From contig NZ_PXYI01000003.1 in the NCBI RefSeq assembly GCF_003012735.1, positions 620,001 through 684,000 of the forward strand: a stretch of 64,000 nucleotides of DNA. The letters run 5' to 3'. Under the pieces are notes generated by a model, which made no database searches, was not told where the DNA came from, and worked only from the letters and a program-made list of their open reading frames with translations. This DNA is from Allosphingosinicella deserti (GTDB lineage: Bacteria > Pseudomonadota > Alphaproteobacteria > Sphingomonadales > Sphingomonadaceae). Below, one piece after another: positions 52,165-61,667 of this stretch (positions are counted from its first letter, which is position 1; every line of letters starts with the position of its first letter). Made by a program: the position numbers and the translations under genes.

Positions 52165-53370
52165 TCAGCGCGCTCTGGCGCGCGACTTGCGCTGTTCGCG
52201 AAAGATCTCCGCTTCACGCGGACGGTAGGGCGTGCCGTCAGGCTTCAGGAGGTCGTGGAACCAGGCGACCGGCTGCTGCAGCGTGTAGGGCCGCTCCCAG
52301 CTGTCCCACGGCAGATGGGTCTGGGATTCGCCCTGGACGAAGCCCCAGTTGATCATGCCGACATTTTCGCGCCGCGCGATCGGAAGGATCGTGTCGACCG
52401 TCGAGCCGGCGCTCCGCGCCATCCACTCGGTGCAGATGAGCGGGCGGCCATAAGGGCGAAGCTGGGCGATCCGCGCCTCGAAACTCTCCGGCCATTCGTA
52501 ATTGTGGAAGGTGACGACGTCCGACTCCGCCAGCTGGATGCGCTGGATGGCCGTCAGCTGCGGCGCGCCCGGCGACCAGTCCGGCCCGATCCACACGCCG
52601 CTGGTCAATGGCTGGACGGGCTTCTGCGCCCGCGCCCAGGCGAAGACCTGCGGCAGCAATTGCTCGATGCGGGCATTTTCCTGCGCCAGCTGGTCGTCAT
52701 TGTACATGCCGCCGCCGGGATTGTCGGGCTCGTTCCAGACATCCCAGGCGAGCACGCGCTTGTCCCTGGCGAAGGTGCCGACGATGTCCTCGACATAGCG
52801 GCGGAAGCCGGCATCCTGGGTGGGATCGATGAGGTCGCGCCGACCGGGGCTTTGTACCCAGCCGGAATTGTGAACCCCCGGGATCGGCTTGTGCTGCGGG
52901 CCGATCACCGGATCCGGATCCCAGCAGCTGTCGAACAGCACGAAGATGGGACGGATGCCATGCCGATCGGCGATGGTCAGGAATTCGCCGATCCGGCGCT
53001 TCAAGCCTTCCGGATCCTGCTCGTAGGCGAGATCGTGGAGGTAGACGCGCATGCTGTTCATGCCGAACTGCCTGGCCCAGCCGAGCTCCTTGTCGATCTC
53101 GGCGGGGTTCCAGGTCGCGGCCTGCCACATGTCGAGCTGGTTGATCGAACTCGCATTGGTGTAATTGGCGCCGGTAATCCACGGCTGGTCGGCATACCAG
53201 CGCCGCGCCTCGTCCTGGCTCCAGCGTGCCGGATTGCCGCGCACCGCATCGGCGGCGCTCACATAAAGCGCACTCGGCGCGGTCCGAGCCGGTGCAGCGG
53301 TCTGGGCGAAGGCGGGGAGGGAGGCGGCAAGCAGGCTGGCCGCGAGAAGGATCGGAAGACGAAGCGTCAT
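52165..53370 (-). CDS. Exported glycoside hydrolase of clan GH-A, GH5-like
   Basis: The product is 401 residues. The signal peptide ends in PAFAQ. The (beta/alpha)8 barrel carries the acid/base Glu214 in WDVWNEPDNPGGG and the nucleophile Glu315 in LICTEWM, a spacing of about 100 residues that fits GH5 and related GH-A families. The N-terminal region (GMNSMRVYLHDLAYEQDPEG) also fits. Candidate activities are mannanase, xylanase or endoglucanase; it cannot be chosen from sequence alone. It lies just downstream of the mutarotase gene on the minus strand, with 33 bases between. Confidence 0.83.
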   Translation of the reverse strand: MTLRLPILLAASLLAASLPAFAQTAAPARTAPSALYVSAADAVRGNPARWSQDEARRWYADQPWITGANYTNASSINQLDMWQAATWNPAEIDKELGWARQFGMNSMRVYLHDLAYEQDPEGLKRRIGEFLTIADRHGIRPIFVLFDSCWDPDPVIGPQHKPIPGVHNSGWVQSPGRRDLIDPTQDAGFRRYVEDIVGTFARDKRVLAWDVWNEPDNPGGGMYNDDQLAQENARIEQLLPQVFAWARAQKPVQPLTSGVWIGPDWSPGAPQLTAIQRIQLAESDVVTFHNYEWPESFEARIAQLRPYGRPLICTEWMARSAGSTVDTILPIARRENVGMINWGFVQGESQTHLPWDSWERPYTLQQPVAWFHDLLKPDGTPYRPREAEIFREQRKSRARAR

Positions 53371-53403
53371 CGGGAGAATTCCTTGCAGCGGGAAGGGCGG
53401 CGC

Positions 53404-54546
53404 TCAGCGCCCGCCGACGGTCGAGAAGCGGAACTGGATGGAGTTGCGGTAGGTCTGGCCTGGGTTCAGGCGCACCGATCCGAAGGCGGGCTGGTTGGGC
53501 GCGTCGGGGAACATCTGCGGCTCAAGCACGATCGCATCGCCCTGGCGGTAGAGGCGGCCGGATTTGCCGACGATGGTGCCGTCGAGGAAATTGCCCGAAT
53601 AGAATTGGATGCCGGGCTGGTTCGAATAGACGTGCATGACCCGGCCGGAATTCGGCTCCTCGACCCGGGCGAGCAGGCGCGGTTCGCGGGAAAGGTCGCG
53701 GGCGACCACCCAATTGTGATCATAGCCCTTGCCGAACAGGATCTGCTCCTCGTTGGTGCGGACCCGTTCGCCGATCGGCTTGGGCCGGCGGAAGTCGAAG
53801 ATCGTGCCTGCCACCGGGCGGACCTCGCCGGTCGGGATGAGGGTGGCGTTGACCGGCGTGAAATGGTCGGCGGGGATGGTGAGCAAATGGCCCATTGCGC
53901 CTTCCGGCGCACCTTCGCCGGCAAGGTTCCAGTAAGCGTGGTTGGAGAGGTTGACCACGGTCGGGCGATCGGTGGTCGCGCGATAGTCGACTCCGAGCAT
54001 GTTGTTCTCGTCGAGCGTGTAGGTGGCGGTGACGGTGAGCGTGCCGGGATAGCCCTGGTCCATGTGCGGGCTGACATAGCGCAGGGTGACGCTGGCGGCG
54101 GCGCCGTCCTTGACCTCGACGACCTTCCAATTGACCTTGTCGAAGCCCTTGGTGCCGCCATGGAGCGCGTTGGGCCCGTCGTTGAGCGGCGTCTGGTAGC
54201 TCTTGCCGTCGAGCGTGAACTTGCCGCCCGCGATGCGGTTGGCGACCCGGCCGACAGTGGCGCCGAAGAATTCGCCCTTGGCGAGATAGCCTTCCATCGT
54301 CGGATAGCCGAGCGTCACGTCGGCCAGTTCCTCGTGCCGATCCGGCACCAGCAGCGACTGCAGCGCCGCGCCGTAGGTGATGATCCGCGCCTGCATGCCG
54401 GACCCGTTGGTCAGCGTGATCGCCTCCACCGCAGCCCCGTCCGGCATCTGACCGAACGGCGCCCGCGCGACGTTCGCCGCGTCAGCTGCCGCCGCCATGC
54501 CGACGGAAGCTCCAAGCAATCCTGTTGCCAGCAGCATCTTGTGCAT
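53404..54546 (-). CDS. galM: Aldose 1-epimerase (galactose mutarotase), exported
   Basis: The product is 380 residues from the ATG at 54546, behind AGAGGAAGA; the longer frame upstream is discarded. The signal peptide is MLLATGLLGASVGMAAAADA. The GalM fold is shown by ARIITYGAALQSLLVPDR, FFGATVGRVANRIAGGKFTL, NALHGGTKGFDKVNW, the catalytic His in VVNLSNHAYWNLAGEG, YDHNWV and the Glu in VLEPQMFPDAPN. It interconverts alpha and beta anomers of aldohexoses. A periplasmic copy in this locus would supply the uptake system with the right anomer. Confidence 0.92.
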   Translation of the reverse strand: MHKMLLATGLLGASVGMAAAADAANVARAPFGQMPDGAAVEAITLTNGSGMQARIITYGAALQSLLVPDRHEELADVTLGYPTMEGYLAKGEFFGATVGRVANRIAGGKFTLDGKSYQTPLNDGPNALHGGTKGFDKVNWKVVEVKDGAAASVTLRYVSPHMDQGYPGTLTVTATYTLDENNMLGVDYRATTDRPTVVNLSNHAYWNLAGEGAPEGAMGHLLTIPADHFTPVNATLIPTGEVRPVAGTIFDFRRPKPIGERVRTNEEQILFGKGYDHNWVVARDLSREPRLLARVEEPNSGRVMHVYSNQPGIQFYSGNFLDGTIVGKSGRLYRQGDAIVLEPQMFPDAPNQPAFGSVRLNPGQTYRNSIQFRFSTVGGR

Positions 54547-54671
54547 GTCTTCCTCTCCCCTGTCCGGTAGTCCGGCTTTTCGTTGCGTGAATACGTATGA
54601 TATATTGCACGGGTCAACCATCAGAAGCGCTGGTCCGGGGCTCCGGTTCCGGCGCCGCGCAGGAGAATTTG

Positions 54672-55736
54672 ATGACGCGTCCTTTTCGGCTGCGCCTGCT
54701 CGCCGCCGCGGGCGCGATCGGCCTCGCCGCCCTCGGTTCAGGAATGGCCGCGGCCCCTGGTACGCCTCTGTTCGCACCGGTCTTCACTCGCGATTTCGCC
54801 GACCCGTTCATCCTCGCCGAGTCCGGCCAGTTCGTCGCCTACGCGACCAATGACGCAGAGGCGGGGATCAACGTCCAGGTCGCACTCTCCCCCGATCTGC
54901 GCAACTGGACGCTCGCGCCCAACCCGGCGAAGCCGTCGCGACCGCGCGACGCGCTCCCTGCGCTGCCTGCCTGGGCGAAGGAGGGCGCCACCTGGGCGCC
55001 CGAAGTGGCCAAGACCGATGCCGGCTACGTCCTCTATTTCACCGCGCGGCATCGCAAGAGCGGCCTGCAATGCGTCGGCGCCGCGGCGGCCGCCGATCCG
55101 CTCGGTCCGTTCGTCTCGTCGGCTTCGGATCCTTTGGTCTGCCAGTTCGCGCTCGGCGGGACGATCGACGCAAGCCCGTTCCGCGACGCGGACGGTGCTC
55201 TCTATCTCTACTTCAAGAATGACGGCAACAATCCCGCCGCCGACAAGCCCTCCGTGATCTGGGGGCAAAAGCTCGCACCGGACGGGCTGCGACTGGAAGG
55301 CGACGCGGTACCGCTGCTCAGGAACGACGCCGCGTGGGAGGGACGCGTGGTCGAAGCACCGACCATGGTGCGCCGTGCCGACGGTTACACAATGCTGTTT
55401 TCCGCGAGCGATTTCGGCTGGAACGAGCGACAGCGCCTGTCGTCCTACGCGATCGGCTATGCCGGCTGCGACGGGCCGCTCGGGCCCTGCCGCGACGCGG
55501 CCGACAATCCTCTGCTGTACAGCTTCAACAGTCGTGACGCGGGGTGTCTGAGCGGTCCTGGCCATCAGGCCGTGTTCGAGGCTGCCGGTCGCATGTTCAC
55601 CGCCTTCCACGCCTGGGCGGCGACGCCCGGCTGCCGAAAGCTCGACGACAAGCGGCAGATGTATATCGCCCCGCTCGGCTGGAAGGCCGGCAAGCCGTTG
55701 ATCGGCGGGAGCCTGAAGCCGGGCTCTGCGGGATAA
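54672..55736 (+). CDS. Exported glycoside hydrolase family 43 protein
   Basis: The product is 354 residues from the ATG at 54672, behind AGGAGA. The signal peptide is RPFRLRLLAAAGAIGLAALG. The five-bladed propeller begins with the catalytic Asp in RDFADPFILAE. Continuing blades have GATWAPEVAKTDAGYVLYFTA, GTIDASPFRDADGALYLYFK and the acidic VVEAPTMVRRADGYTMLFSA with a likely proton-donor Glu. Family members cleave alpha-L-arabinofuranosides or beta-xylosides; the exact one is not decided. It is divergent from the mutarotase gene, with a shared control region of 125 bases. Confidence 0.87.
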   Translation: MTRPFRLRLLAAAGAIGLAALGSGMAAAPGTPLFAPVFTRDFADPFILAESGQFVAYATNDAEAGINVQVALSPDLRNWTLAPNPAKPSRPRDALPALPAWAKEGATWAPEVAKTDAGYVLYFTARHRKSGLQCVGAAAAADPLGPFVSSASDPLVCQFALGGTIDASPFRDADGALYLYFKNDGNNPAADKPSVIWGQKLAPDGLRLEGDAVPLLRNDAAWEGRVVEAPTMVRRADGYTMLFSASDFGWNERQRLSSYAIGYAGCDGPLGPCRDAADNPLLYSFNSRDAGCLSGPGHQAVFEAAGRMFTAFHAWAATPGCRKLDDKRQMYIAPLGWKAGKPLIGGSLKPGSAG

Positions 55737-55755
55737 GCACGACGTCCGGTCACTT

Positions 55756-55776
55756 CGGCCTCCCTGATGGAGGCCG
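55756..55776. terminator. Hairpin between convergent GH43 and TonB receptor genes
   Basis: CGGCCTCC (55756-55763) pairs with GGAGGCCG (55769-55776) around CTGAT. It is placed between two convergent genes and has no U-tract. Confidence 0.6.
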
Positions 55777-55818
55777 GCGCCAAGGCGCGGACCTCCAAGA
55801 AGCGCTTGGCGAAATCGG

Positions 55819-58677
55819 TCAGAAGCGGAAGCGCACGCCTCCGGATACGACCGACTCTTCGAAGCGGTACACGAGGGGGAAGACTTCGTTTTCGCCGTTC
55901 ATCACGCCGGCGCGGTAATTGACCCGGACGATGTCAGACCTGAACGGGTTCCTGAGGATGTTCGTCCAGTCGAGGAAGACGGTGAGATTGTCGTTGAAGG
56001 CGTAGCTGCTCGACCAGTCGAGGCGTGAGGTCGGCCGCACGCTGCCCTGGAGCGTGTACGGATCGCCGCTGTTATTGTCTCGCTGATCAAGATCACCCTC
56101 GGGATACCGGCTGCGCAGATTGTAGGAGAGCCGCGCCGAGAAGCCGCCGCCTTCGTACATTCCGACGAGATTGTAGGTCCATTTGGAAACGTCGGGGATG
56201 CGCAGGCGCTGCGTGACCTCGTTGGTCGGGTTCGCAGCCGTCGGCGCATCCTGGAAGAGGGTGAAATCGGCCTTGGCATCGATATAGGTGACATTTGCCT
56301 GCGCGCCGAAGCCATGCGCCCATTGCGGAACGAAATCGAAGTCGAAGAAGGTGCTGACCTGCGCCTCGAAGCCGTCGATCCGAGCCTTGCGGGTGTTTAC
56401 CGGGCCCGTGATCAGCAAAGGCTGGCCGGTTACCGGATCCGGATCGGGATATTCGAACGTCGTGTCGGTGATGAAGCCACGCATGTCACGCCGGAACACG
56501 GCAAGCGAGGCGAAGCCGGCGCGGGCGAAATAATATTCTAGGCTGGCATCATAATTGTTGGAGGTGAGCGGCTTCAGGAAAGGATTGCCGCCGGTGCCCC
56601 GCCGGACGCAATCCGATGCCCCCGGCGAGCAGGGGGTGGGCGAGGCGAGGTTCAAGGCCGGGTTCAATTGCTCGAACGTCGGCCGCGTGCGCGTCTGCGT
56701 GGCGGCGAACCGAAGCTGGAACTCGGGCGTGAACTGCGCGCGGAAGCTGATGTTCGGCAGCCAGTCGGTGTAATTGTTGTCGAACTCGACAGGCGTGGGC
56801 GCTGTGCCCGGAGCGGTCACCGTTCCCCGGATGCGCTCCTTGGTCTTGACCGCACGGACCCCGAGGTTGCCGTCGACCGGGAAGCCCACGTCGAAGCGGA
56901 ACCCGAGTTGCGCATAGGCCGCATAGGATTTCTCGTTGATGTCAAAGCCGCGTGTTGGATCGCGTTCGGGATCGTCCACGGTATTTGACCTGGACGCAGT
57001 GCCCTGGCTGATGTTGAACTGGCGCAGTTCGACCAGATTTTTGCGGATGCTGTTATAAGTCGGCGCGAGCCATGTGCGGGGGAATGGCTTGTCGTTATCC
57101 CCCCGGAAAGCAGACTGGAACAGCCGGTAATCCAGCGGTACGGCCGAGAGCGGTATCGGTGCGTGACCACCGCAGCATGCACGCGCGGTAAAGTTCCAGT
57201 AACGGTCACCGCGCTCAGACGTGGCGTTGCGATCGACGTAGCGCACGCCCCATTCGATCTTGGGAAGGAATTCGAAGCCAGGCTCATATTCGAAGTCGAG
57301 ACGGGCCTGCCAGTCCTTGCCCTTGGCGGTGAGGTAATCCTCATAGAAGCCGCGATAATTGTAGATCGCCGGATTGGCGGGATCAATGCCGCTGACCTGC
57401 AGGGTCGGCCCCGGACCGCCGGGAGAACCGATGACGTAATCGACCGTGTAATTGTTGGTGTTGATTTCGTAGTCGACGCTCTCGGTCTCAAGATTAAATG
57501 TGCTGTCGGTGCGCGCGAGATCGCCGCTGATGCGCAGCGGTCCGGCATCGTAGCTGCCGCCGACCGCGAACTGGTAGGTGTCGGTCTTGCGATAGGTGCC
57601 GCCCTGGAAACCCCAGGTCTCGCCCGGCGCGCCCGGGTTGACGACGGTGCCGCTTTCGACCGCATTGGTGCCGTCGCGGAACACGACATTGCTGTGGGTG
57701 CCTCCCCACAAAGGCTGCGCCCACATCCGGTCTTCGGCCTCTTCGCGATAGCCCTGCCAAAGTCCTTCAGCGTAAAATTCGAGCCCCGGCGAGGGCCGCC
57801 ACTGAAGCGCGCCATTAATCGACGGCCGCCGGCGGGTCGCTTCGTTGTAGCGGATCTCCGGCCAATCGGGCGCGCGTCCGCCGGCGAGATTGGCGATGAA
57901 GAAGCCGTGGCGCCGGATCGAATCCTGATAATGAAGCTGGGTATAGGAAAGGTTGATCAGGGCGCCGATCTCACCAATTCCGGTATCCCAGCGGTTGGCG
58001 ATCAACAGATTGGCGTTTGGGCTGAAATCCCGCGACTGATTAGGATAGACGCCCCACACGGAGCCGGCGATTTCCAGGCCCTTGAAGTCGAACGGACGCC
58101 GAGAGCGGACGTTGATCAGCCCGGCAAGTCCCGGCTCGACGAGATTGGCCGAGGACGTCTTGAACGCTTCCACCGCGGCGATCGCGCCGGCCGGGAAGTC
58201 CTGGAGCGCAACCGAGCGAGTCTCCGCGGTGAAGATCTCGCGGCCATTATAAGTCGTGGTGTAATAATCGCGGTCGAGGCCCCGGACGAGCACCCGGGTG
58301 GCTTCGCCGCCGGACCGTTCCACCTGGATACCGGGAATGCGCGCGGCGGTGTCCGACACGGCGATGTCCGGGAGCTTGCCGATATCCTCGGCCACGATCG
58401 CATCGATCTGCTGTTCCGAATTCCGCTTGAGATTCTGCGCCGACTGCAGGCTGCGGCGCAGACCCGTCACGACGATGCCCTGTTCCGCGTCTTGTCCTCC
58501 CGTCTCGACGGCGCCGTCGGTCTGGACCGATCCCGCTTCCGCATCAGCGGGGCTCTCCTGTGCCTGCACCGCCGGATCGGGCGGCGTCGCGCTTTGGCCC
58601 TGCGCGAAGGACGGCGCGGCGGCCAAGGTCAGGATTGCGAGCGACGTCGAGCAAAGGGCGCATGTCTTCAAGCGCAT
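55819..58677 (-). CDS. Second large TonB-dependent receptor
   Basis: The product is 952 residues from the ATG at 58677 (MRLKTCALCSTSLAI); the longer frame from 58776 lacks a better start. The signal peptide ends in PSFAQ. A TonB-box-like EQGIVVTGLRRSL precedes the plug: IAVSDTAARIPGIQVERSGG, TRVLVRGLDRDYYTTTYNGR, and LAGLINVRSRRPFDFKGL. The barrel ends in GGVRFRF. It differs in plug sequence from the 48137 receptor, so it probably imports another substrate. The adjacent GH43 gene and the mutarotase/GH5 pair could feed it. Confidence 0.93.
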   Translation of the reverse strand: MRLKTCALCSTSLAILTLAAAPSFAQGQSATPPDPAVQAQESPADAEAGSVQTDGAVETGGQDAEQGIVVTGLRRSLQSAQNLKRNSEQQIDAIVAEDIGKLPDIAVSDTAARIPGIQVERSGGEATRVLVRGLDRDYYTTTYNGREIFTAETRSVALQDFPAGAIAAVEAFKTSSANLVEPGLAGLINVRSRRPFDFKGLEIAGSVWGVYPNQSRDFSPNANLLIANRWDTGIGEIGALINLSYTQLHYQDSIRRHGFFIANLAGGRAPDWPEIRYNEATRRRPSINGALQWRPSPGLEFYAEGLWQGYREEAEDRMWAQPLWGGTHSNVVFRDGTNAVESGTVVNPGAPGETWGFQGGTYRKTDTYQFAVGGSYDAGPLRISGDLARTDSTFNLETESVDYEINTNNYTVDYVIGSPGGPGPTLQVSGIDPANPAIYNYRGFYEDYLTAKGKDWQARLDFEYEPGFEFLPKIEWGVRYVDRNATSERGDRYWNFTARACCGGHAPIPLSAVPLDYRLFQSAFRGDNDKPFPRTWLAPTYNSIRKNLVELRQFNISQGTASRSNTVDDPERDPTRGFDINEKSYAAYAQLGFRFDVGFPVDGNLGVRAVKTKERIRGTVTAPGTAPTPVEFDNNYTDWLPNISFRAQFTPEFQLRFAATQTRTRPTFEQLNPALNLASPTPCSPGASDCVRRGTGGNPFLKPLTSNNYDASLEYYFARAGFASLAVFRRDMRGFITDTTFEYPDPDPVTGQPLLITGPVNTRKARIDGFEAQVSTFFDFDFVPQWAHGFGAQANVTYIDAKADFTLFQDAPTAANPTNEVTQRLRIPDVSKWTYNLVGMYEGGGFSARLSYNLRSRYPEGDLDQRDNNSGDPYTLQGSVRPTSRLDWSSSYAFNDNLTVFLDWTNILRNPFRSDIVRVNYRAGVMNGENEVFPLVYRFEESVVSGGVRFRF

Positions 58678-58852
58678 CTTCAGGCCTCCCCAGGCTGTTC
58701 TTTTTTTCAGTCCATCTACCGGGACCGTTACGCCATCGCAGGAAACTGCACCTTGGTTCCATGCCGGACAATACATTTATCAGATTTATGGTGAGTGTGG
58801 CAGGGATGCCGCACTCGAGATTAGCCTAAGAGACGTTGACGAAGCCTGCGGA

Positions 58853-59488
58853 TCAGGTGAGCCGCACCGGATCTCGGAGGCCTGAGATCATCTTACGCAG
58901 ACGCGGATCGTCCGCTTGGCAGCCGTAAACGCCATCGTACATCTCGCGCAGCCACGTCTCGAACTGCGCGCGCTCGACGTGATCGTCCGGAACCTGGTCG
59001 ACGAGCAGGTCGAGGCGGGGCGGGGCTCCGGACCCGGGCAGCGGCAGGATGAAATCCAGGTCGGCCACCCGTCGGCATCCCAGCCGCCGGTAGAACAAGA
59101 TGCGGCGCGCCCGCAGCGGCCGGTCAGCACAGTCTTCGCGATCGGACTCAACCTCGACGATCAGCGGCCGGTCGCCGGCGGCGCGCCGCGCTTGCGCATA
59201 GAGATGTGCGCCAAGTCCGCGCCCGCGAAGGCGGGCTTCGGTCGCGAGATATTCGAGCAGGGCGATCCGCGCGCCGACATAAAGCAGAAAGAAGCCCTCG
59301 ACGCTCCCGCCGCGGCAGGCGATCACGACACGATGCTTGGGGGATGCGATCATCGCGCGCACCGCCGCAATGCTCTTGCGCTCCCGTTCGGGGATGGCGG
59401 CTTCGTAGAGCGCGATCATCGCGTCGAACCGGGAGTCCCCGGGGTCGCGAATTTCGACGAAGGAGGGAGCTTCGAGGATTGCGTCCAT
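58853..59488 (-). CDS. GNAT-family acetyltransferase
   Basis: The product is 211 residues from the ATG at 59488 (MDAILEAPSFVEIRD); an ATG at 59500 is an alternative. The acetyl-CoA loop is ATEARLRGRGLGAHLYAQARR, the core R/Q-x-x-G-x-G/A motif. IEVESDRED-like strands and RRILFYRRLGCRR follow. The protein has no signal peptide and is cytoplasmic. The acceptor substrate is unknown. It lies divergent from the M20 peptidase gene. Confidence 0.87.
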   Translation of the reverse strand: MDAILEAPSFVEIRDPGDSRFDAMIALYEAAIPERERKSIAAVRAMIASPKHRVVIACRGGSVEGFFLLYVGARIALLEYLATEARLRGRGLGAHLYAQARRAAGDRPLIVEVESDREDCADRPLRARRILFYRRLGCRRVADLDFILPLPGSGAPPRLDLLVDQVPDDHVERAQFETWLREMYDGVYGCQADDPRLRKMISGLRDPVRLT

Positions 59489-59602
59489 GCGGGCCTCCAT
59501 CGGCACTCGCCCGACTCTGCGCAAGAGCCACGCGGTGTCGCGCGCTTGCCGCCGCACGCGCCGGCGGCCTACAGGTCCTTTGTCTCCAGATCAGGGTGCA
59601 CG

Positions 59603-60871
59603 ATGCTCAAACCGTCCGTTCTTCTCCTTGCCGGCTTTGCCTTCCTTCCCGCCGCTGCGGCGGCCGCCAACGTCGCCAAGGTGGTGCAGCACGCCGCCTA
59701 CAAGACGTCGGTCGCGACCCTCGACCGCGAGCATGATCGAATCGTCCAGGACATCGTCACCCTGACCGAGATCCCGGCGCCGCCCTTCGAGGAAAAAGCG
59801 CGGGCGGCGGCCTATCTCGACATGCTGCGCGCCGCCGGTCTGGCCGACGTCGAAATGGACGAGGAGGGCAATGTCATGGGCCTTTGGCGCGGCAGCGCAC
59901 CGGCGGGCGGACCGGTGGTCGCGATCGCCGCCCATCTCGACACGGTGTTTCCAGCCGGCACCCCGATCAAGGTGAAGCGCGAGGGCAATCGCCTAAGCGC
60001 CCCCGGCATCGGGGACGACACGCGCAGCCTCGCCGTCCTGCTCGGCTATGTCCGCGCGATGCGCGCGGCGGGGGTGCGGACCGGCCGGGACATTCTGTTC
60101 GTCGGCAATGTCGGCGAGGAGGGCCCCGGCGATCTCCGCGGCGTGCGCTACCTGTTCGGCAAAGGCCGCTACAAGGATCGGATCAAGACCTTCCTGTCGA
60201 TGGACGGCACCGACGGTAAGCGCATCGTCAATGCCGGCGTGGGCTCGCGCCGCTACCGCGTGACCTTCAAGGGCCCGGGCGGCCACAGCTACGGCACGTT
60301 CGGCCTCGTCAATCCGATGACTGCGATGAGCCAGACAGTCGTCGATCTCTACAAGATCGATCCTCCCAAATCGCCCAAGACCACTTATGCGGCGAGCGTC
60401 ACCGGCGGCGGAACCTCGGTCAATTCGATCCCCGACCAGGCCTTCATGGAATTCGATATGCGCTCGGTCAGCGCCGAGGCGCTTGCGACGCTCGAGAAGA
60501 GCTTCCTCGGCATCGTCGCCGCGGCGGTCGCCGGCGAGAACAAGGCACGCTCGACTCGCGAGGGTCCGGTCGTCGCCGACCCCAAGCTGATCGGCGATCG
60601 TCCCGCCGGCGGCACGGCCGAGAGCTCCGATCTCGTCAAGATCGCGCGCCAGGCGGTTGCGGCGCACGGCCTGACGCCGGAGCTCACCGCCTCGTCGACC
60701 GATTCCAATCTGCCGATGAGCCTCGGCATTCCCGCGATCACCATCGGCTCCGGCGGCAGCGGCGGCCGCGCCCATTCGCTCGACGAGTGGATCGACGTGG
60801 AGAAGGGTGCGAGCCTCAAGGGAATGTTGCCGGGGCTGACGATGCTGCTGGCCTTGGCCGACCTGCGGTAA
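59603..60871 (+). CDS. Exported M20-family metallopeptidase
   Basis: The product is 422 residues from the ATG at 59603; the long frame upstream is a shadow of the GNAT gene. The signal peptide is VLLLAGFAFLPAAAAAANV. The zinc ligands and catalytic residues are His111 and Asp113 in AIAAHLDTVF, Asp138 in GIGDD, Glu172-Glu173 in NVGEEGPGD, the Asp in SMDGTDG, and a C-terminal His in GGRAHSLDEW. The lid domain lies between. M20 enzymes cleave amino-acid or peptide substrates (carboxypeptidase, aminoacylase). Its last 56 bases overlap the convergent membrane protein gene. Confidence 0.9.
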   Translation: MLKPSVLLLAGFAFLPAAAAAANVAKVVQHAAYKTSVATLDREHDRIVQDIVTLTEIPAPPFEEKARAAAYLDMLRAAGLADVEMDEEGNVMGLWRGSAPAGGPVVAIAAHLDTVFPAGTPIKVKREGNRLSAPGIGDDTRSLAVLLGYVRAMRAAGVRTGRDILFVGNVGEEGPGDLRGVRYLFGKGRYKDRIKTFLSMDGTDGKRIVNAGVGSRRYRVTFKGPGGHSYGTFGLVNPMTAMSQTVVDLYKIDPPKSPKTTYAASVTGGGTSVNSIPDQAFMEFDMRSVSAEALATLEKSFLGIVAAAVAGENKARSTREGPVVADPKLIGDRPAGGTAESSDLVKIARQAVAAHGLTPELTASSTDSNLPMSLGIPAITIGSGGSGGRAHSLDEWIDVEKGASLKGMLPGLTMLLALADLR

Positions 60872-61667
60872 AGGCGCGGCCGGGCCGCTCCGTCCAGCCC
60901 CGCCACCTCGGCCCGGCGGCATAGCCGACCGCCAGCGCGGTGCCGAGACAGGCGGCCATGATGCCAACCCACAGGCTGTCGAACAGCATCAGCCCCCAGA
61001 CGATCGGCGCAGGCTGGCCAAAGGCGGCAACGTGATTGCCGGTGTGCAGGGCCTGGGCGGGCACGAACACGAGCGCAGCGAGGAAGGTCATCAGCAGGGC
61101 GGTCGGCCAGCGCACGGTAAACGCGCCGCGCAGGCTGTTGGTGCGATCGTCGAGCAGCGCGCCGACGATGTAGACGAGCAGGCCGGCCTGGATCAGCCCG
61201 GACACTAGGGCGAGCGCAATGTCGATCTCCGGAGGCTCGATCATTGACTTCAAACGATCGAACGGAAGTTCTGCAACGAGGGTGAGGCCGATTGCGAAAC
61301 CAAGGCGGAGGAGATTGCCGCCGCCGATCAGCAAGGCCTCGCGAACCGATCCAAGCGCCTGGAAGCGGGCGACGAGCAGGATTGCGAGCACGAAGCCGGC
61401 GATCTTCGGATAGGCGAAGGCCCAACGGAGCGGGTCGTCGCCTGCGGCGCGGAACGCTGCCCGAGAGTCGTACATGCCGAGATGCACTTCGGCCGCATGC
61501 TGGGCGAATTCCGGCAAGATCGCGATCGCCATCAGCGCGGGGGCCGCCGGCACGGTCCGGAGGCCGAGCCTCAGCGTGGCGACCGCCGACCAGAAAGTGC
61601 CGGTGAGTGCGCTTCCCAGCCGCGACTGTGATCGTGGCCTGGGTCGGCCGATCACGGTCTCCATCAT
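60816..61667 (-). CDS. Multi-span membrane protein, unknown
   Basis: The product is 283 residues from the ATG at 61667, behind GAGGGGAAGA and overlapping the stop of the XRE gene (ATGA); the longer frame is discarded. I count about six hydrophobic segments (among them IAGFVLAILLVARF, IALALVSGLIQAGLLVYIVG and IVWGLMLFDSLWVGIMAACL). The ends are basic, and the C-terminus (PRPAASSAPATFP) is read in the overlap with the M20 gene. No family is recognised. Co-transcription with XRE and DUF2975 genes suggests a small membrane-linked regulatory unit. Confidence 0.75.
   Translation of the reverse strand: MMETVIGRPRPRSQSRLGSALTGTFWSAVATLRLGLRTVPAAPALMAIAILPEFAQHAAEVHLGMYDSRAAFRAAGDDPLRWAFAYPKIAGFVLAILLVARFQALGSVREALLIGGGNLLRLGFAIGLTLVAELPFDRLKSMIEPPEIDIALALVSGLIQAGLLVYIVGALLDDRTNSLRGAFTVRWPTALLMTFLAALVFVPAQALHTGNHVAAFGQPAPIVWGLMLFDSLWVGIMAACLGTALAVGYAAGPRWRGWTERPGRAFTAGRPRPAASSAPATFP

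Noticed and set aside
51550-54570. 1006-codon plus-strand frame
   Set aside because: It passes out of frame through the DUF1287 gene and antisense through the GH5-like and mutarotase genes; amino-acid use is Arg/Gly/Ala-biased.
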